Positions 14,703-26,406 of a DNA stretch of 64,000 bases are shown piece by piece. Under the pieces are notes generated by a model. The model worked only from the letters and a program-made list of their open reading frames with translations. It did not search any database and was not told where the DNA came from. Numbering within the stretch: the first letter of the stretch is position 1; each line of letters begins with the position of its first letter. The stretch lies in the NCBI RefSeq assembly GCF_037392515.1, contig NW_027133893.1, positions 186,001-250,000 of the forward strand, in the 5' to 3' direction. The position numbers were made by a program, and so were the translations under genes. Source of the stretch: Haliotis asinina. Its lineage: Eukaryota > Mollusca > Gastropoda > Lepetellida > Haliotidae.

Positions 14703-14746
14703 TTGGTTTTCATGTTTCAGTTACTGCAGTTGCCAGACATTCCAAA

Positions 14747-14935
14747 ATTTAGATGGAGCAGAGTGGTCGCATTTAGGGTTGTCTGGACAATCTCAAGTGT
14801 CATGTGCAAGTTTCCCACAGCGATGACATTTTTTCGTGTTGGTACACGATTGGGAACGATGATTAAACTTTTGACACGAGTAACACCAAAGGGGGTTCGG
14901 TATGTCCTTATCTACACTGATATTGCAGTAGCCTG
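14747..14935 (-). pseudogene. Fragment of a LINE ORF1 zinc-knuckle region
   Basis: The minus-strand translation shows a PNPLWCYSCQKFNH block followed by C..C....H....C spacing and KCHRCGKLAHD, interrupted by TGA, then DCPDNPKCD. This is the tandem CCHC arrangement of gag-like ORF1 proteins of RNase H-bearing LINEs, and is close in style to the PNPLRCFKCQKFGHG motif in both LINE copies of this window. Only about 60 codons remain, with a stop, so it is a dead fragment. Confidence 0.6.
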
Positions 14936-15990
14936 CTTTGATGGATTACGGAACAGGGATCAGAAACGTTCAGCAGATAAGTGTTCAACTACACAAGCTG
15001 ACCATTCTGTCGGCTAATCATTAAACAAAGGGCATAATAATGGCCATCGTCAAGCTGTTATAGAGCATTATCAATAACGATAACTCATTATCCATTTTAC
15101 ATTTGAAGTGGGACAATGATCCATGGATAAACATCGTCTTTAATACAATGAATGCGACATTTCTTTCTAGGTTCTGTTATCAAGTCAGGAGTGCAAAGGC
15201 ATATAAGACCATGATTTTTAGGCTGTACACAAAGAGGAACATTGTCACATATCGACACATATCAGCAGTTCCATAGTGGCCTAACCCACCCTTCACAGCA
15301 AACTTATTTCATTGGTGTCTGTAGGTTCTGATAACACCATGTGGGGCCAAGGTCTGCAACATGACTTCACTGTGTCTGGAGAAGGGATGTTCAAAGAAGT
15401 GTGTGCAAGGTACGTGTCCACCATGTTCTTGATGTTGTGTATCAACAGAGTCCATTGAACCAACGCATTGAGTAACTGTCATAAAATAAAATTGCATAGA
15501 ACGCAAAAAAAATATTTGAAAAGTTATAAAAATGGAAATTATGTTAATTTAAATGTACACTGCACGTGCATCGTGCCACAGCTTACGACAAATATTTAAC
15601 ATTATGGGACGCAGGGAGATTTGCCCCTGTAGTCATCTACACACACTGCCTTTTGACAAATCCGCTAGAAGAACAAAAGTAATTAATCAATCAGTGTGTT
15701 ATCGGTTAATCCTTTGATCGATGTTTGTTTTTGTAACTCAGGTGATAAACCCTCTTGCATCACTTACATGCACATATTACATAACATACAATACATTTGC
15801 CATTACAGACCTTAATTTATAATGTTGAGTATTTACTCCAGACAGGAGAAATGCCAAATGGGAACCTTTGTTGAGTAACCGAAGTGGTGTTGCTACTAAT
15901 TATACCTGTTATAAATTCATGAATTGACCATCAAGAGAATGATGACAAATAACACGTGTAGGTTTACACCATCAAACGCGAGTTACAGCA

Positions 15991-16894
15991 AGGAAGATGT
16001 AATCTCTGTGTCGCATGCAGCCTGAAAACACTTATGGGCCGAAACTGTTTTGAGGATACCAACGGAATTTCGTTACATAAGGAATACACACAGGCATTTG
16101 CAGTGTACTTTGGTAAATAAGTGAAATAAGTTTTTTTTTACGTAAGACAATTTTCAGATTTCTCTACCAAAGCCAAGGTCATCGTTTTTTTGTTTACGAA
16201 TTCAAATAAATCAACTGTGTGTTTTATTATCATAAATAATAAACCATTGTAGCTACCATAGCTACCAAAATTTACGTATGCTATTTGCTATCACAGCTCA
16301 ACCAACACTCAAAACTACCTAAATATACAGCTTTGCAATCTTCCGTACTGAAACAAATGGCTTGCTACGTGCCTGTAGACATCATATTTTCATGTAACAT
16401 GATTAAATATCGAGGTTAAAAACACAGAAATAGGATCAAATTGGATCAGTAAGTATACCATCCAAGCATCTGAAAAGAACTACACTGCTGGGATATATGG
16501 TTACGAAACAAATGGCATGTGATGGGCATCCGGCCTCCTGACTGTTTAAGTGAAGAAATTTTGCTATATGGACAGGAGCCCAGTTCCTTTGTCCGTCACG
16601 GTCGAAGGAGTGGGCGCTGACCAATTTGCGGTCTGCTTTCGTAATTAGACCGTTAGCGAGAAGCATTATTCGCTCCGCATCAGTGCCCCTTTAAGGGGTC
16701 GATATACAATGTGCTTATGTGTGTTAATGAAGACAAAAAGGTAGTTGCTGGCGTTATCGTACAGTGAATAATAAGATGATACAGTGAAGTAGTATAGGTA
16801 AACATTTGGGATAAAGAGCTTTATAATAAGATCATACACCGAAGTAGTATAGGTAAACATCTGGGATATAGAGCGTTATTGATGACCAATTGAT
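15991..16894. other. Unique AT-rich sequence, no gene recognised
   Basis: Short open frames here have no family features and I regard them as chance. A 60-bp stretch with GAAGTAGTATAGGTAAACAT is duplicated in tandem at about 16,767-16,880. Confidence 0.5.
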
Positions 16895-17978
16895 GGTCAC
16901 ATGCAACGTAAAACACAAATTTGCAGATTCTCATACCTTGCGGTATGTTCTTACCAAAACAAATCATCAAAAATGCCAATTCAACTTATAAAGTTGAAAT
17001 AGACGCGATAAAAAAGCCTGCGAAATCGGAGTTCAAACGATTCACTCAATGTCCCCCAGCGCTGGGTGAAAAAGTAGTTTCAACAGCTGTGCTGCGCTGC
17101 GCCCATAACGCATGCGTAGTGAATAGGTTCGTGGAGCTTGAAACAGTATGCATGCCCAGATGTGTACACAAACAAGTAAATAATCCACTCGTTACATAAA
17201 AACTTCGTTGATTGTGGTAAGCAGCCTCTGTTACAGAGAAAGCTCAATGTCTGGTTCATGGACACCCATATCTCTGCCTGCCTGTCTGCTAAAGACAATA
17301 TGCTATAAACAGCTATACACATCATTGACCACATGCAATCTGAACTTAACTCATATCGGGCTCTACGCGATAAACAAAATAAATTGATTTATGACACATG
17401 CACCCGAGTTCTGTCTCTACCACATTATGTAATTAGGCAGGCGTGATACTTGTACACAGGACATGTTTTTATGTCTGTGGGTTGCAAACAAACTACATCC
17501 ATTTTCTCGGGTGACTGGATCTAACAGAATCGGGCGCAGACTCTTGTCAGCTTCAAATCCTGTTTTGTACTTGCACGAACGACGGTTTGTAGAATGACAC
17601 AGTAGTTCAACATCTCTACTAAGATGAATTTTTATTGGATCGAACAAAAATTCAGAGAACATGTATTTAAAAACATCACACCTCTATATACATTCTTTAT
17701 GGATAACAACTTCTACTCGAGTATATGATTTTGTTTGACAACGGTTTATGAATCCATACTGAAACGACGCATCACCCCCGCCACGGTATGACTGGGTTCG
17801 GTCTCCCAAGGGCTTCGTTTCGAGGGAAGTAAGCTCAACGTACAAAATATTGCACTTTTGAATCATGATTATACGCTTATAATGTTGTTTATTTGTTTTT
17901 TCACAAGCAGCAATGTATTTTACACGTCATGAATAAGTGATAAATGTGTTTTAATTATGTTTTGGGTTGCATGTGACC
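16895..17978. mobile_element. Non-autonomous DNA element with ~27-bp TIRs
   Basis: The left end is GGTCACATGCAACGTAAAAC. The reverse complement of the right end is GGTCACATGCAACCCAAAAC, with further similarity AYAA beyond. The 1.08-kb interior has several short open frames on both strands but no recognisable transposase. I recall similar GGTCACATGCAAC ends in other marine invertebrate repeats. A target-site duplication is not evident. Confidence 0.6.
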
Positions 17979-18600
17979 TTTAAGCTTCCAGTGGCCCTTA
18001 CAAACGGCGGTTGATGACAGGAACATCAAACGATGTCCCATTACATCAAAAACACGTTTCGAGATAGTAAATGAATCACTGAAAATCATACATCAGTCAT
18101 AGCAGGAAAAGACGAAAGACATTATAAGTTGGAGTAAGTAGGCAAGTAGTGTTGCTTAAAGATGGAATCGTTGTTTGGGCAAACAAAAAACTGGAACTCA
18201 AGTTGGTAGAGATTTCTCAGTATGCACAAGCATTCATGGCCCCCCAAACAAGCAAACAAAGAGTTAGCTGGATGACGAAAGACAGGGATGACTACAACAT
18301 CGGGTTTAAAGTGTGCGTCGGACAATACAGAACTTTCAATGGTAAAGACGGAAATCACATCACTTGGTTTCCAACCCTTGTAACAGTGTTACTAAATATT
18401 AAACCCCATAGGATAACAGCGTGTTGTAAGGTCCTCTGCGTGTAGTAGAAGAAGGAAAAATATATACTGAACCGCAAGAAAATGTCACTCTCTTTTTGAA
18501 AATAGTAATCAGTTTAATTTAAACACGGGTAAATAATATAATATTTCTGAGACAGGTTTTGAAATTGACATGTTTGATCATGAATACAGAAAGACGAATT
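17979..18600. other. Unique sequence, no gene recognised
   Basis: Two overlapping open frames on opposite strands (about 18,122-18,445, 78 and 98 codons) show no motifs, no splice context and no similarity I recognise. Confidence 0.4.
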
Positions 18601-18608
18601 TCAGACAA

Positions 18609-19250
18609 TTACAAGTCAAAATGGCGACAGGTGGCGCAAGAGTGCGAACTGAAAGTCAGTAATATGTGTGGCCTCCTTGAGGGTTGACAACAGCGTTGCA
18701 TGGTCTGTACATTGAGTGGATGAGATGGTTGATGAAGGCCTTGGGGACTTGACTCGACTCGGTGATACGCCTGAGAGACTTCAGTTGTCGGCCTTGGTCG
18801 CACATCATTGAGCATCCTCTGAATCACGACCCACAAGTGTTGTATCAGTTTTATGTGTGGACCGAGGGCAGACCATTGAAGAGTGTGTATACTGTGTTGA
18901 CCGAGAAAGTCTCTAGTTGCTCGGGCACACATCTTGTCCTGCTGGAACACCTGGTTTCCATGACGACCAAAATCTGGCATGAGGAAGGGTCTCTGTGCGC
19001 TTCATAAATGAAGCCAGCAGATTTTAGACCCTTTCCTTTACCACGACCAGTATTCTGGACCACCGGTAGGACCTAGTGACTGAGAGCAACACCACCCCAC
19101 ACTCAGCATCACCATGAGAGTCTTTCCACTCGACACGATCATTTGAAATACACTCCCTGTGTCGTCACCACACTCTCACTCTGCCATCGGCCGTTGAGAC
19201 GCAATACCAGAGAAGACTATAGTTCGTCACACCCGGTGATGCCAATTCTG
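18609..19250 (-). pseudogene. Decayed Tc1/mariner-type transposase
   Basis: The minus strand encodes, in broken frames, the C-terminal half of a Tc1-like DDE transposase: a FQQD block, then TRDFLGQHSIHTLQW, a degenerate block ending IQHLW (family IEHLW) and NDVRPRPTT. Further upstream STADGRVRVW matches the first catalytic-region block of the family. FQQD keeps the second catalytic Asp, but the expected third acidic residue is Gln in IQHLW. Frameshifts and stops split the frame. TIRs were not identified. Dead copy; the family call rests on the FQQD..LQW..HLW order. Confidence 0.8.
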
Positions 19251-19445
19251 ATAATGTGTGGCCAGCTGGAGAAGACCAAGACGACGTCAAACAGTCAGGA
19301 TCAAACCCTATAAGACCTGCAACATCAGACGTTTCTCTGCTCCTCACAATGTCAGCTGACAAGTCTGTGGTGATTTCCAGTGGTTGTGCATGCACTTTCC
19401 GTAGCCCTGTTGAATCGATTTTGCAGGTGATGATGGACAATCTGC

Positions 19446-20080
19446 CAACTTTGACTCAGTGTTGTCACAGGCAGTCTTCCACTGCAAGGACGGTTGACTG
19501 TGCTTCCAGTGACTTTGACTCAGTGTTGTCACAGGCAGCCTTCCACTGCAAGGACAGTTGGCTGTGCTTCCAGTGACTTTGACTCAGTGTTGTCACAGGC
19601 AGTCTTCCACTGCAAGGACAGTTGGTTGTGCTTCCAGTGACTTTGACTCAGTGTTGTCACAGGCAGTCTTCCACTGCAAGGACGGTTGGCTGTGCTTCCA
19701 GTGACTTTGATTCAGTGTTGTCACAGGCAGTCTTCCACTGCAAGAACGGTTGGCTGTGCTTCCAGTGACTTTGACTCAGTGTTGTCACAGGCAGCCTTCC
19801 ACTGCAAGGACAGTTGGCTGTGCTTCCAGTGACTTTGACTCAGTGTTGTCACAGGCAGTCTTCCACTGCAAGGACGGTTGGCTGTGCTTCCAGTGACTTT
19901 GACTCAGTGTTGTCACAGGCAGCCTTCCACTGCAAGGATGGTTGGCTGTGCTTCCAGTGACTTTGACTCAGTGTTGTCACAAGCAGTCTTCCACTGCAAG
20001 GACGGTTGGCTGTGCTTCCAGTGACTTTGACTCAGTGTTGTCACAGGCAGTCTTCCACTGCAAGGACGGTTGGCTTTGAC
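19446..20080. repeat. 64-bp tandem repeat, ~10 copies
   Basis: The unit starts TTGACTCAGTGTTGTCACAG, continues with CAGTCTTCCACTGCAAGGA and ends GTGCTTCCAGTGAC. The spacing between successive TTGACTCAG words is 64 bp (19,451 and 19,515). Copies are more than 90% alike by eye, differing mainly at AGTC/AGCC and ACGG/ACAG. The array abuts the Tc1 remnant. Confidence 0.95.
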
Positions 20081-21250
20081 CTTGACTCATTGCTGCAAGC
20101 AGTATATTGTTCGAATGAATGTGAGCAGTATAGGAAATATATTGCCTCTACGCAGCGTACGTTTTCCTGGAGTGAAGCGGTTGACATTCCAATCACCAAT
20201 ATGATGTATTAATCCACGTTACATGGTTCTATTTTGGAAAAGCAAAACATTCACTTTTTAGAACGTGAGTAATAAATAGGATACAAAACTCGTTCCCCTT
20301 TCATATTACGTTTATGTCCCTCGTGAAATAAACTTGATATGAAAGGGGAAGCCCGTTTAATATCCTATAAATATTTGATCCTGATGAGCTGCACCATGTG
20401 CTCATATGTGACCTGCCAAATGCAAACATCATTCATCATTGTGACAACACATTCACCATCACTGACGATCGCCATTCACACAATGCAAAGAAACCCATTG
20501 CTTGCATATACACAGAGAAAGCTGAGCACAACGGATGCAGATACAAATCATTCAGTAATATGAAAACGCTTTCATCAGTATCTCCGCTCTCCACTTACAA
20601 AAAACAAACAATAAACCCATTGCACATGCATACATCTAGACAACTGGGAACCATGTTTGAGAAACAATGGAACAATACTTAAAATACTATTTGATTTTAC
20701 ACAAGAGCTATAATAGAATACAACATGAACTTTCGACTTAAACATAAGTTATCAACTTTGTCTAGTTTACGACATTACCATATGTAACAAATTACCAAAT
20801 ACCATTTGTACAGTAATTAATTTAATGAAATTACAAAAAAGCGAATGCACTTGAACTTACGTGCATAGGATTATGGGAATGTTTAAATTAGCCAATGGGG
20901 AGCTATGGGTCAGGTGATAAACAATAATCCAAAATGAGACAATACTCTTGATCCAGCAGTTTTCTGAACCACAAATGAAATAGAAACGTTTCAGATGAAT
21001 GAAATGCATCTGAAATACTTGCCATACCTTAATAAATGTCAATATGATTCACATATGCATAAAACACAAACTTTAGAACACTTCCCCAAACCTTCAACAT
21101 TTTTAGTGACCTTTTTATGACGTATACAGTATTTTTATTCTTATTTTCCTTGTAAAGAATGAAACACTGTAACACCAATTTATATAAGATAGCTATAAAA
21201 CAGTGCAAAATAAACAAACCAAACTGATGTATGACAAACATGAAAATGTC
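20081..21250. other. Unique AT-rich sequence, no gene recognised
   Basis: No coding, RNA or repeat features that I can support. Short frames around 20,339-20,682 look random. Confidence 0.4.
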
Positions 21251-21490
21251 AATATTCCAACTATATGGCGGTGGTCCGTAAATTATTGAGTCCAGACCAG
21301 ACAATTCAGTGATCAACACCATGAGCATTGATCTGTGCAATTGGGAACCGATGACATGTGTCAACCAAGTCAGCGAGCCTGACTACTCTATCCCGTTAGT
21401 CGCCTCTTACGACAAGCACAGTCGCCTTTTATGTCAAGCATGGGTTGCTGAAGGTCTATTCTACCCCCAAGGGTCCCACGAGCCTTGCCA
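21251..21490 (+). mobile_element. Gastropod (abalone-type) SINE, 5'-truncated
   Basis: The stretch reads CAATATTCC..CTATATGGCGGTGG, then GTCCAGACCAG, GATCAACACCATGAGCAT, TGTGCAATTGGGAACCGAT, GACATGTGTCAACCAAGTC and CGTTAGTCGCCTCTTACGAC, ending near CTATTCTACCCCC. I recognise this order from an abundant interspersed repeat of abalone genomic sequences. The usual head (a GTGAGTGAG-rich start) is missing, so the copy is truncated at its 5' end. It is the strongest single clue to the host lineage. The lineage claim is from memory. Confidence 0.75.
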
Positions 21491-21808
21491 CTAGTGACCT
21501 GACTCGTGGATATCAGGTCAGTTGACTTTGTCAGTGTTACAGAATAGTGCAGCTTTTGAAACGGACAGACAAAAACCCGAGAGCTTTGAATGGATAGCAT
21601 ATACAACTGCTGATATTGTACGACAACTGCTGGCAGCTGATTGTCTACAGCAAACATTCTCAAGATACATGCATGGCGTAACACCTGACAACAGCACCTG
21701 AATTCAACACGTTCACTTATATTTTCCATTATTCAATATATATTTCTTCAATATCATTATTTCGTCTGATGATATCCGCATACGAAAGATAACAACACTT
21801 TCTTACAG

Positions 21809-23022
21809 CTCCCTCGTTCTGTGACATCCATATGGCCTCAAAGGTCGGGGACCTGGCAAAGGTGATGGTCATCTTATCTGAGGGACGGGTGGACATTGAT
21901 TGTAAAGAGTGGAAAAGTAGAACACCGGTGTTGTTGGCAGCTGGTCAAGGACATAAAGACGTAGTTCACCTGCTCGTGAGTAATGGAGCTAGTGTGTCAG
22001 TTGTAGATGACTTCGGTATCAATCTCCTTCACTCTGCCTGTCAGGGAGGAGATGTGGCGCTGGTGAAATATGTCCTTTCACTTCATAAACATGACATCAA
22101 TGGAAAGGTATTATGTGGGGGAACATCACTTATGCTGGCTGCAGAGAATGGACACAGGAACGTGGTGGAGTTACTTGTGGGTCAAGGGGCCAATGTGTCA
22201 CTCCACGATAACAAAGGTAACAACGTGCTCCATTTTGCCTGTCGTGGTGGAGATGTGGAGGTGGTGAAGTACGTCCTTGCACAGGACATGGTGGACATCA
22301 ACAGTAGAGGCTGGAAGAGAATGACACCCGCGATGATGGCAGCACAGAAAGGAAACAGGGAAGTGTTAGAGCTGCTTGTCAATAAAGGGGTCAAAGTGTC
22401 ACTCATGGATAAGAAAGGTAACAACATCCTCCACTTTGCTTGTCGTAAGGGACATGTGGAGGTGGTGGAGCACATCCTATCAGAGAACATGGTGGACATC
22501 AACAGTAAAAACAAACAAGGAATGATTCCAGTGTTTATGGCAGCAGAAAAGGGACACAAAGAAGTGGTTGAGTTACTGTTTAGGAGCGGAGGTGATATGT
22601 CACTAACATCTCGAGGTGGCAGTAACGTACTTCATTTTGCCTGTCGTGGGGGAAATGTGGATCTGGTGAAATTTGTCCTCTCACACAAAATGACAGACAT
22701 CAACAGCACAGGCCGGAGACACTTGACCCCTGTATTAACAGCAGCTGCTGAGGGACATAAGGAAGTTGTAGAATTGCTCGTCAGTGAAGGAGCCAAAGTG
22801 TCACTCCTGGATATAAGAGGTAACAGCATCCTTCACCTTGCATGTCGAGGTGGACATGTGGAGGTGGTGAAGTACGTCGTCTCACAGGACCTGGTGGACA
22901 TCAACAGTAGAAACAAGAAAGGAATGACACCGGTGATGATGGCAGCAGGGAGGGGACATCAGGAAGTGGTTGGTTTGCTCATGAGTAAAGGGGTCGACAG
23001 GTCACTCGAAGACAACAATTAG
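21809..23022 (+). CDS. Ankyrin-repeat protein, terminal exon
   Basis: The open frame continues upstream of the first ATG (21,832) to a clear splice acceptor, TTTCTTACAG, whose AG lies at 21,807-21,808. I therefore read it as the last (or a late) exon of a longer gene, not a single-exon gene. From the ATG it gives 396 codons made entirely of 12 ankyrin repeats of 33-34 residues. Odd-numbered repeats are of the LHFACRGGDVEVVKYVL..DIN type and even-numbered ones of the MMAA..GHKEVVELLVSKGA type, so the array is six repeats of a 67-residue dimer. Ankyrin repeats form a stacked protein-binding scaffold. The partner and compartment are unknown; no membrane segment or other domain is visible. Codon use is clean with no internal stops. 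Upstream exons were not found in the preceding kilobases. The stop is TAG. Confidence 0.85.
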
Positions 23023-23194
23023 TAACACAATACTTTGCCTCTCTTGAGAGATTGGCAGGCTGTGAAGAATATACATGTAGCCGAGCTACTTCACTCTTTG
23101 TGATGCTAAATTACTGCCAAATATCGTTTATGTATGAAACTATGTTGAAGAGTACAAATTCCCATCTGTATTTATCGAAAACATATGTAATATT

Positions 23195-23490
23195 GGGACA
23201 GCGACATATGTAATGTTGTTAGGGAAGCGACATATATAATGTTGTTAGTTATGCGACGTATGTAACGTTGTTAGGGAAGCGACATATGTAATGTTGTTAG
23301 TTATGCGACGTATGTATTGGTGTTAGTTATGCGACGTATGTAATGTTGTTAGTTATGCGACGTATGTAATGTTGTTAGGGAAGCGACGTATGTGATGTTG
23401 TTAGGGAAGTGACGTATGTGATGTTGTTAGGGAGGCGACATATGTAATGTTGTCAGGGAAGTGACGTATGTAATGTTGTTAGGCTAGCGA
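23195..23490. repeat. ~26-bp minisatellite
   Basis: About eleven copies of a unit of the form GCGACRTATGTAATGTTGTTA, with linker AGGGAA or GTTAT, lie directly downstream of the ankyrin exon. Two linker types alternate irregularly. Confidence 0.9.
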
Positions 23491-23901
23491 TGTATGCTAC
23501 AAAATAATGAACCAGAGTCACAGACTCGAATGAAGTATTATCTTCCGACGTCCTATACATCGCTGATCAAAGAAAATCCCAATATTTGTTGAGCAGCAGT
23601 GGAAGACTTAAAAATAACTCAACAATTTTCAAAGTACATGTAGTTTTACTTACAGAAATATGAATATGAAATATGATATTTCAATGTCTCTATATCCCCC
23701 AGTATGTCCTAATTTGACACTATACACGACACTATATAGACAACGGTCTGAACGGTCCTTATGTGACCACTGAACCACCATGTGGTTTAAATTGAAGTCC
23801 AAATTTGACTTCCAACAATTGTGCAATGATTTGGCACTGTATGTGAGACAGTCACCGACAGCGTGGCTGCCCTAACGAGAACATATCGAAACTCTCCCAG
23901 C

Positions 23902-24926
23902 TCAGTGGCCGTGTACACCGATGCAGGCGTCTGTAAAATGTAAACCATGTAAAAAGTGGTTAGGTGTCAGAGGAACGTCGTCATGTGGGTGAGCACTTTG
24001 ATAAGTCAAAGGCCGGGAGTTTATTAGACTTTCAGCACCAACAAACGCTGTCAACAGCTCCTCATGTGTTATATCTCCAGATCCCAGAATGGCATATACA
24101 GCTCGCTTGGCAGCCTTAATCATGGACTCAAAAACTCCACCAAAGCTGGGAGCACGAGGAGGATTAAACTTCCAGATCACTCCTCTATTAGCCAACGATG
24201 ACTTCAGCTTCTCTGTGTCCAGTTGACCAACAAGTTGTTTCAGTTCATTTGCAGCGCCAATGAAATTTGTACCATTATCTGAAAGGATTTCCTTGGGTAG
24301 CCCTCGTCTACTAGCCATCCTGTAGAACACATTAAAAAAGTCTGCTTTTTAGTCAAATATACTGCTCTTGTAGCTAAGCAAGTGAAGAGGCACAAATAGC
24401 ATTTTTGTCTCGACTTTCCACGCCCCTGAATCGTAAGAAATGACCCAGCATAGTCAACACCTGTTTGCTCAAAAGCTCTAAGCAAGTACCTAAAACGCAC
24501 CTTTAGAGTGGTGCCATTATCTGAGCTGTAGGTTTTGCCTTTCGTCGACGACAATGTGTATATTCACGCTCCCATTCTCGGAACAGCAATTATCAAACAA
24601 TGAGATGACAAAATAGCATGCATTTGATTTGTACCAATAATATGATTGCCATTCTCATGTTGTTTCTTAACAATCAACTTCGTCACCCAGTGTTTTCTGG
24701 GCAAAATAATTGTGAACTTTGTTTGGTACGGCAAATAGTCTGCATGTCTGAGTCTGCCATCAGACCTAAGGAGACCATCATCATCCAGAACAGGATGAAG
24801 ATTAATGACTTTGCTACTTTTGGAAATAGACTCTCCCTTTGCTATTGCCAAACATTCTTCAGAGAATGCATCTTTCTGTGCACATAGCAGAAATTCTAGC
24901 CCATACATCCAAGATACAGAGAACAA
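23902..24926 (-). pseudogene. BEL/Pao integrase, frameshifted
   Basis: From 24,926 down: a zinc-binding head with DDDGLLRSDGRLRHADYLPY and a following KKQHENGNHIIG, in which the usual HxxxxH..C pattern is degraded; then FEQTGVDYAGSF with the first catalytic Asp; then ILSDNGTNFIGAANEL with the second Asp; then PSFGGVFESMIKAAKRA with the catalytic Glu; then INSRPLTY and LTPNHFLHG. The D,D,E triad is present but spread over three frames (24,564-24,926; 24,240-24,554; 23,902-24,330). The C-terminal DUF5641-like tail is absent. Confidence 0.85.
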
Positions 24927-24987
24927 TTTTTGAACTGATGTTCCTCTGGTAAGAATATCGGCTGTTTAATTCTGACGGAACTTGTTT

Positions 24988-25593
24988 CTATTGGGAAGTG
25001 TCAGTATGTTCTTGAATGAATGCAACGCGGTTGGCTACAAATGGTTTAAAGTAACGACTGTGGTTCTGGATCCAACGTAATGCATTCATACCATTAGTCC
25101 ACAGTACTGAACAGGAAGTACTGATTTCAAGGGTATGAGAAACAGCCAACATCAACCGAACTCCCAAAACAGCTGCCATTAACTCCAGCCGAGGAATGGA
25201 GACACTCTTCAAAGGAGCCACCCGGCTTTTAGCGGCTACTAGGTGACTTGAGCTGTCACCGTTTTGGTAAGTGTTAACATAATACACGACTGCGCCATAC
25301 GCTTCCTCAGAGGCATAAACAAATACATGCATTTTTGCTGCTGAGACATCAGATTTCATTTGTAAGCATCTAGGAAATCTTAATCTATGTAACTGATTTC
25401 TCTCTTTGATCCATTGTGAGGCTTCATCTTTTAGATCATGATCAAGCACATCATCCCAGTCCATGCATGACAACCACAATTTTTGCATGATGATCTTTGC
25501 TCTTATGTGAAATGGAGCAACAAAACCAACCAAGGGGATCAAATAGTTTGGCAAGCTCTCTGAGAAAGCCTTTCTTGGTAAGTGGCAAGTCAT
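24988..25593 (-). pseudogene. BEL/Pao RNase H region
   Basis: A 201-codon minus-strand open frame contains AKIIMQKLW..DWDD, LRFPRCLQ, HVFVYASEEAYGAVVY and VAAKSRVAPLKSVSIPRLELMAAVLG, ending RYFKPFVANRVAFIQEHT. This matches the A17/RNase H part of Pao polyproteins. In the HVF.YASE block the first catalytic aspartate usually found (F.DAS) is Tyr, suggesting loss of activity. Confidence 0.85.
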
Positions 25594-25599
25594 CTTCTA

Positions 25600-26406
25600 T
25601 GATTGGACTACGGAAACTGAAATCATCATTCTGAGCTACCAAGACAAGACCTAATGTTTTTGCTGATGGTAATTTATCTTTAGCCAAGTTGACGTCAGAT
25701 ACTCTATCCCCAACAGGAATGTGTTTCAGGAATTTGATAACCATTTTCTGGATTGCATTTCAGCTCTTCCCCACAAAGCTGTCAGCTGTTTGTACAATTC
25801 GATACCATCATCCACTTCTGGGACTGAGTTCATACTATCATCCATGTAAGTGGATTTACAAACAGTCTTAGCAGCTTTTGGGAATAGATGCTCAAATGTC
25901 CTTGCATTTTCCCTAGAAATATATTGAGCAGGAAAGGAGAGGCATTCATGCCAAAGAGTACTCTCTAAAATTCATATATCTGTGGTATTTCGGATAATTC
26001 TAATGATCTCCACAAGAACCTAAAGTACGAACAGTCTCTGGCTGGAATTCCTATTTGCAAATACATTTCAGCAATGTCACAAACCAAAGTTATTTGGTGT
26101 TTGCGGAACCTCAAACAAGTCACCCGGAAGTTTAGGACCCTGGTGTATGATATCAATGAAATACCCTGACACTCACTGAAGCATCATAAACAACCCTGAC
26201 TTTGGTTGTACTTCTGTCTGGTTGTATCACAGGAAATTGTTGCAAGAGCCACTGACTGTCCTAAGTGTCTTCATTTGCAGAGATAATCCGGATGTATCCC
26301 TTTGCCAGTAGTCTGAAATAGTTTTATTCTAAACTTCAGCTACGGATGGGTTTTTCAAAAGTTTTTTTCTGTATTACAGAGACGTTTATAGGCCATGTTG
26401 TAACTG
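25600..26406 (-). pseudogene. BEL/Pao reverse transcriptase, broken
   Basis: Blocks in several minus-strand frames include LFGMNASPF at about 25,950, the catalytic-site motif TYMDDSMNSV at about 25,840, and ELYKQL..WGRAEMQSRKW following it. The YMDD box with both aspartates is kept, but frameshifts around 25,750, 25,970 and 26,200 destroy the reading frame, so no enzyme can be made. Confidence 0.8.

Larger units (their letters stand above)
10332..15990. mobile_element. Segment bounded by long imperfect terminal inverted repeats
   Basis: The left arm (10,332 to about 10,580) reads inward through GAATTTATAACAGGTATAA, CCCATTTGGCATTTCT, GATCGATCAAAGGATTAACCG, CTGATTGATTAATTAC and GGATTTGTCA. The reverse complement of the right arm (15,990 back to about 15,630) has the same landmarks in the same order, with about 115 bp extra between two of them. 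The arms are diverged but clearly homologous. This fits an old, large non-autonomous DNA transposon or a foldback structure. I see no transposase inside and no target-site duplication. The interior holds the two tandem repeats and a LINE ORF1 scrap listed separately. Confidence 0.7.

Noticed and set aside
19165..20212. Coding frames across the 64-bp array
   Set aside because: Frames on both strands simply translate the repeat; 64 is not divisible by three and stops recur.
22070..22829. Open frames antisense and out of frame to the ankyrin exon
   Set aside because: They are shadows of the repetitive ankyrin coding sequence with no independent features.
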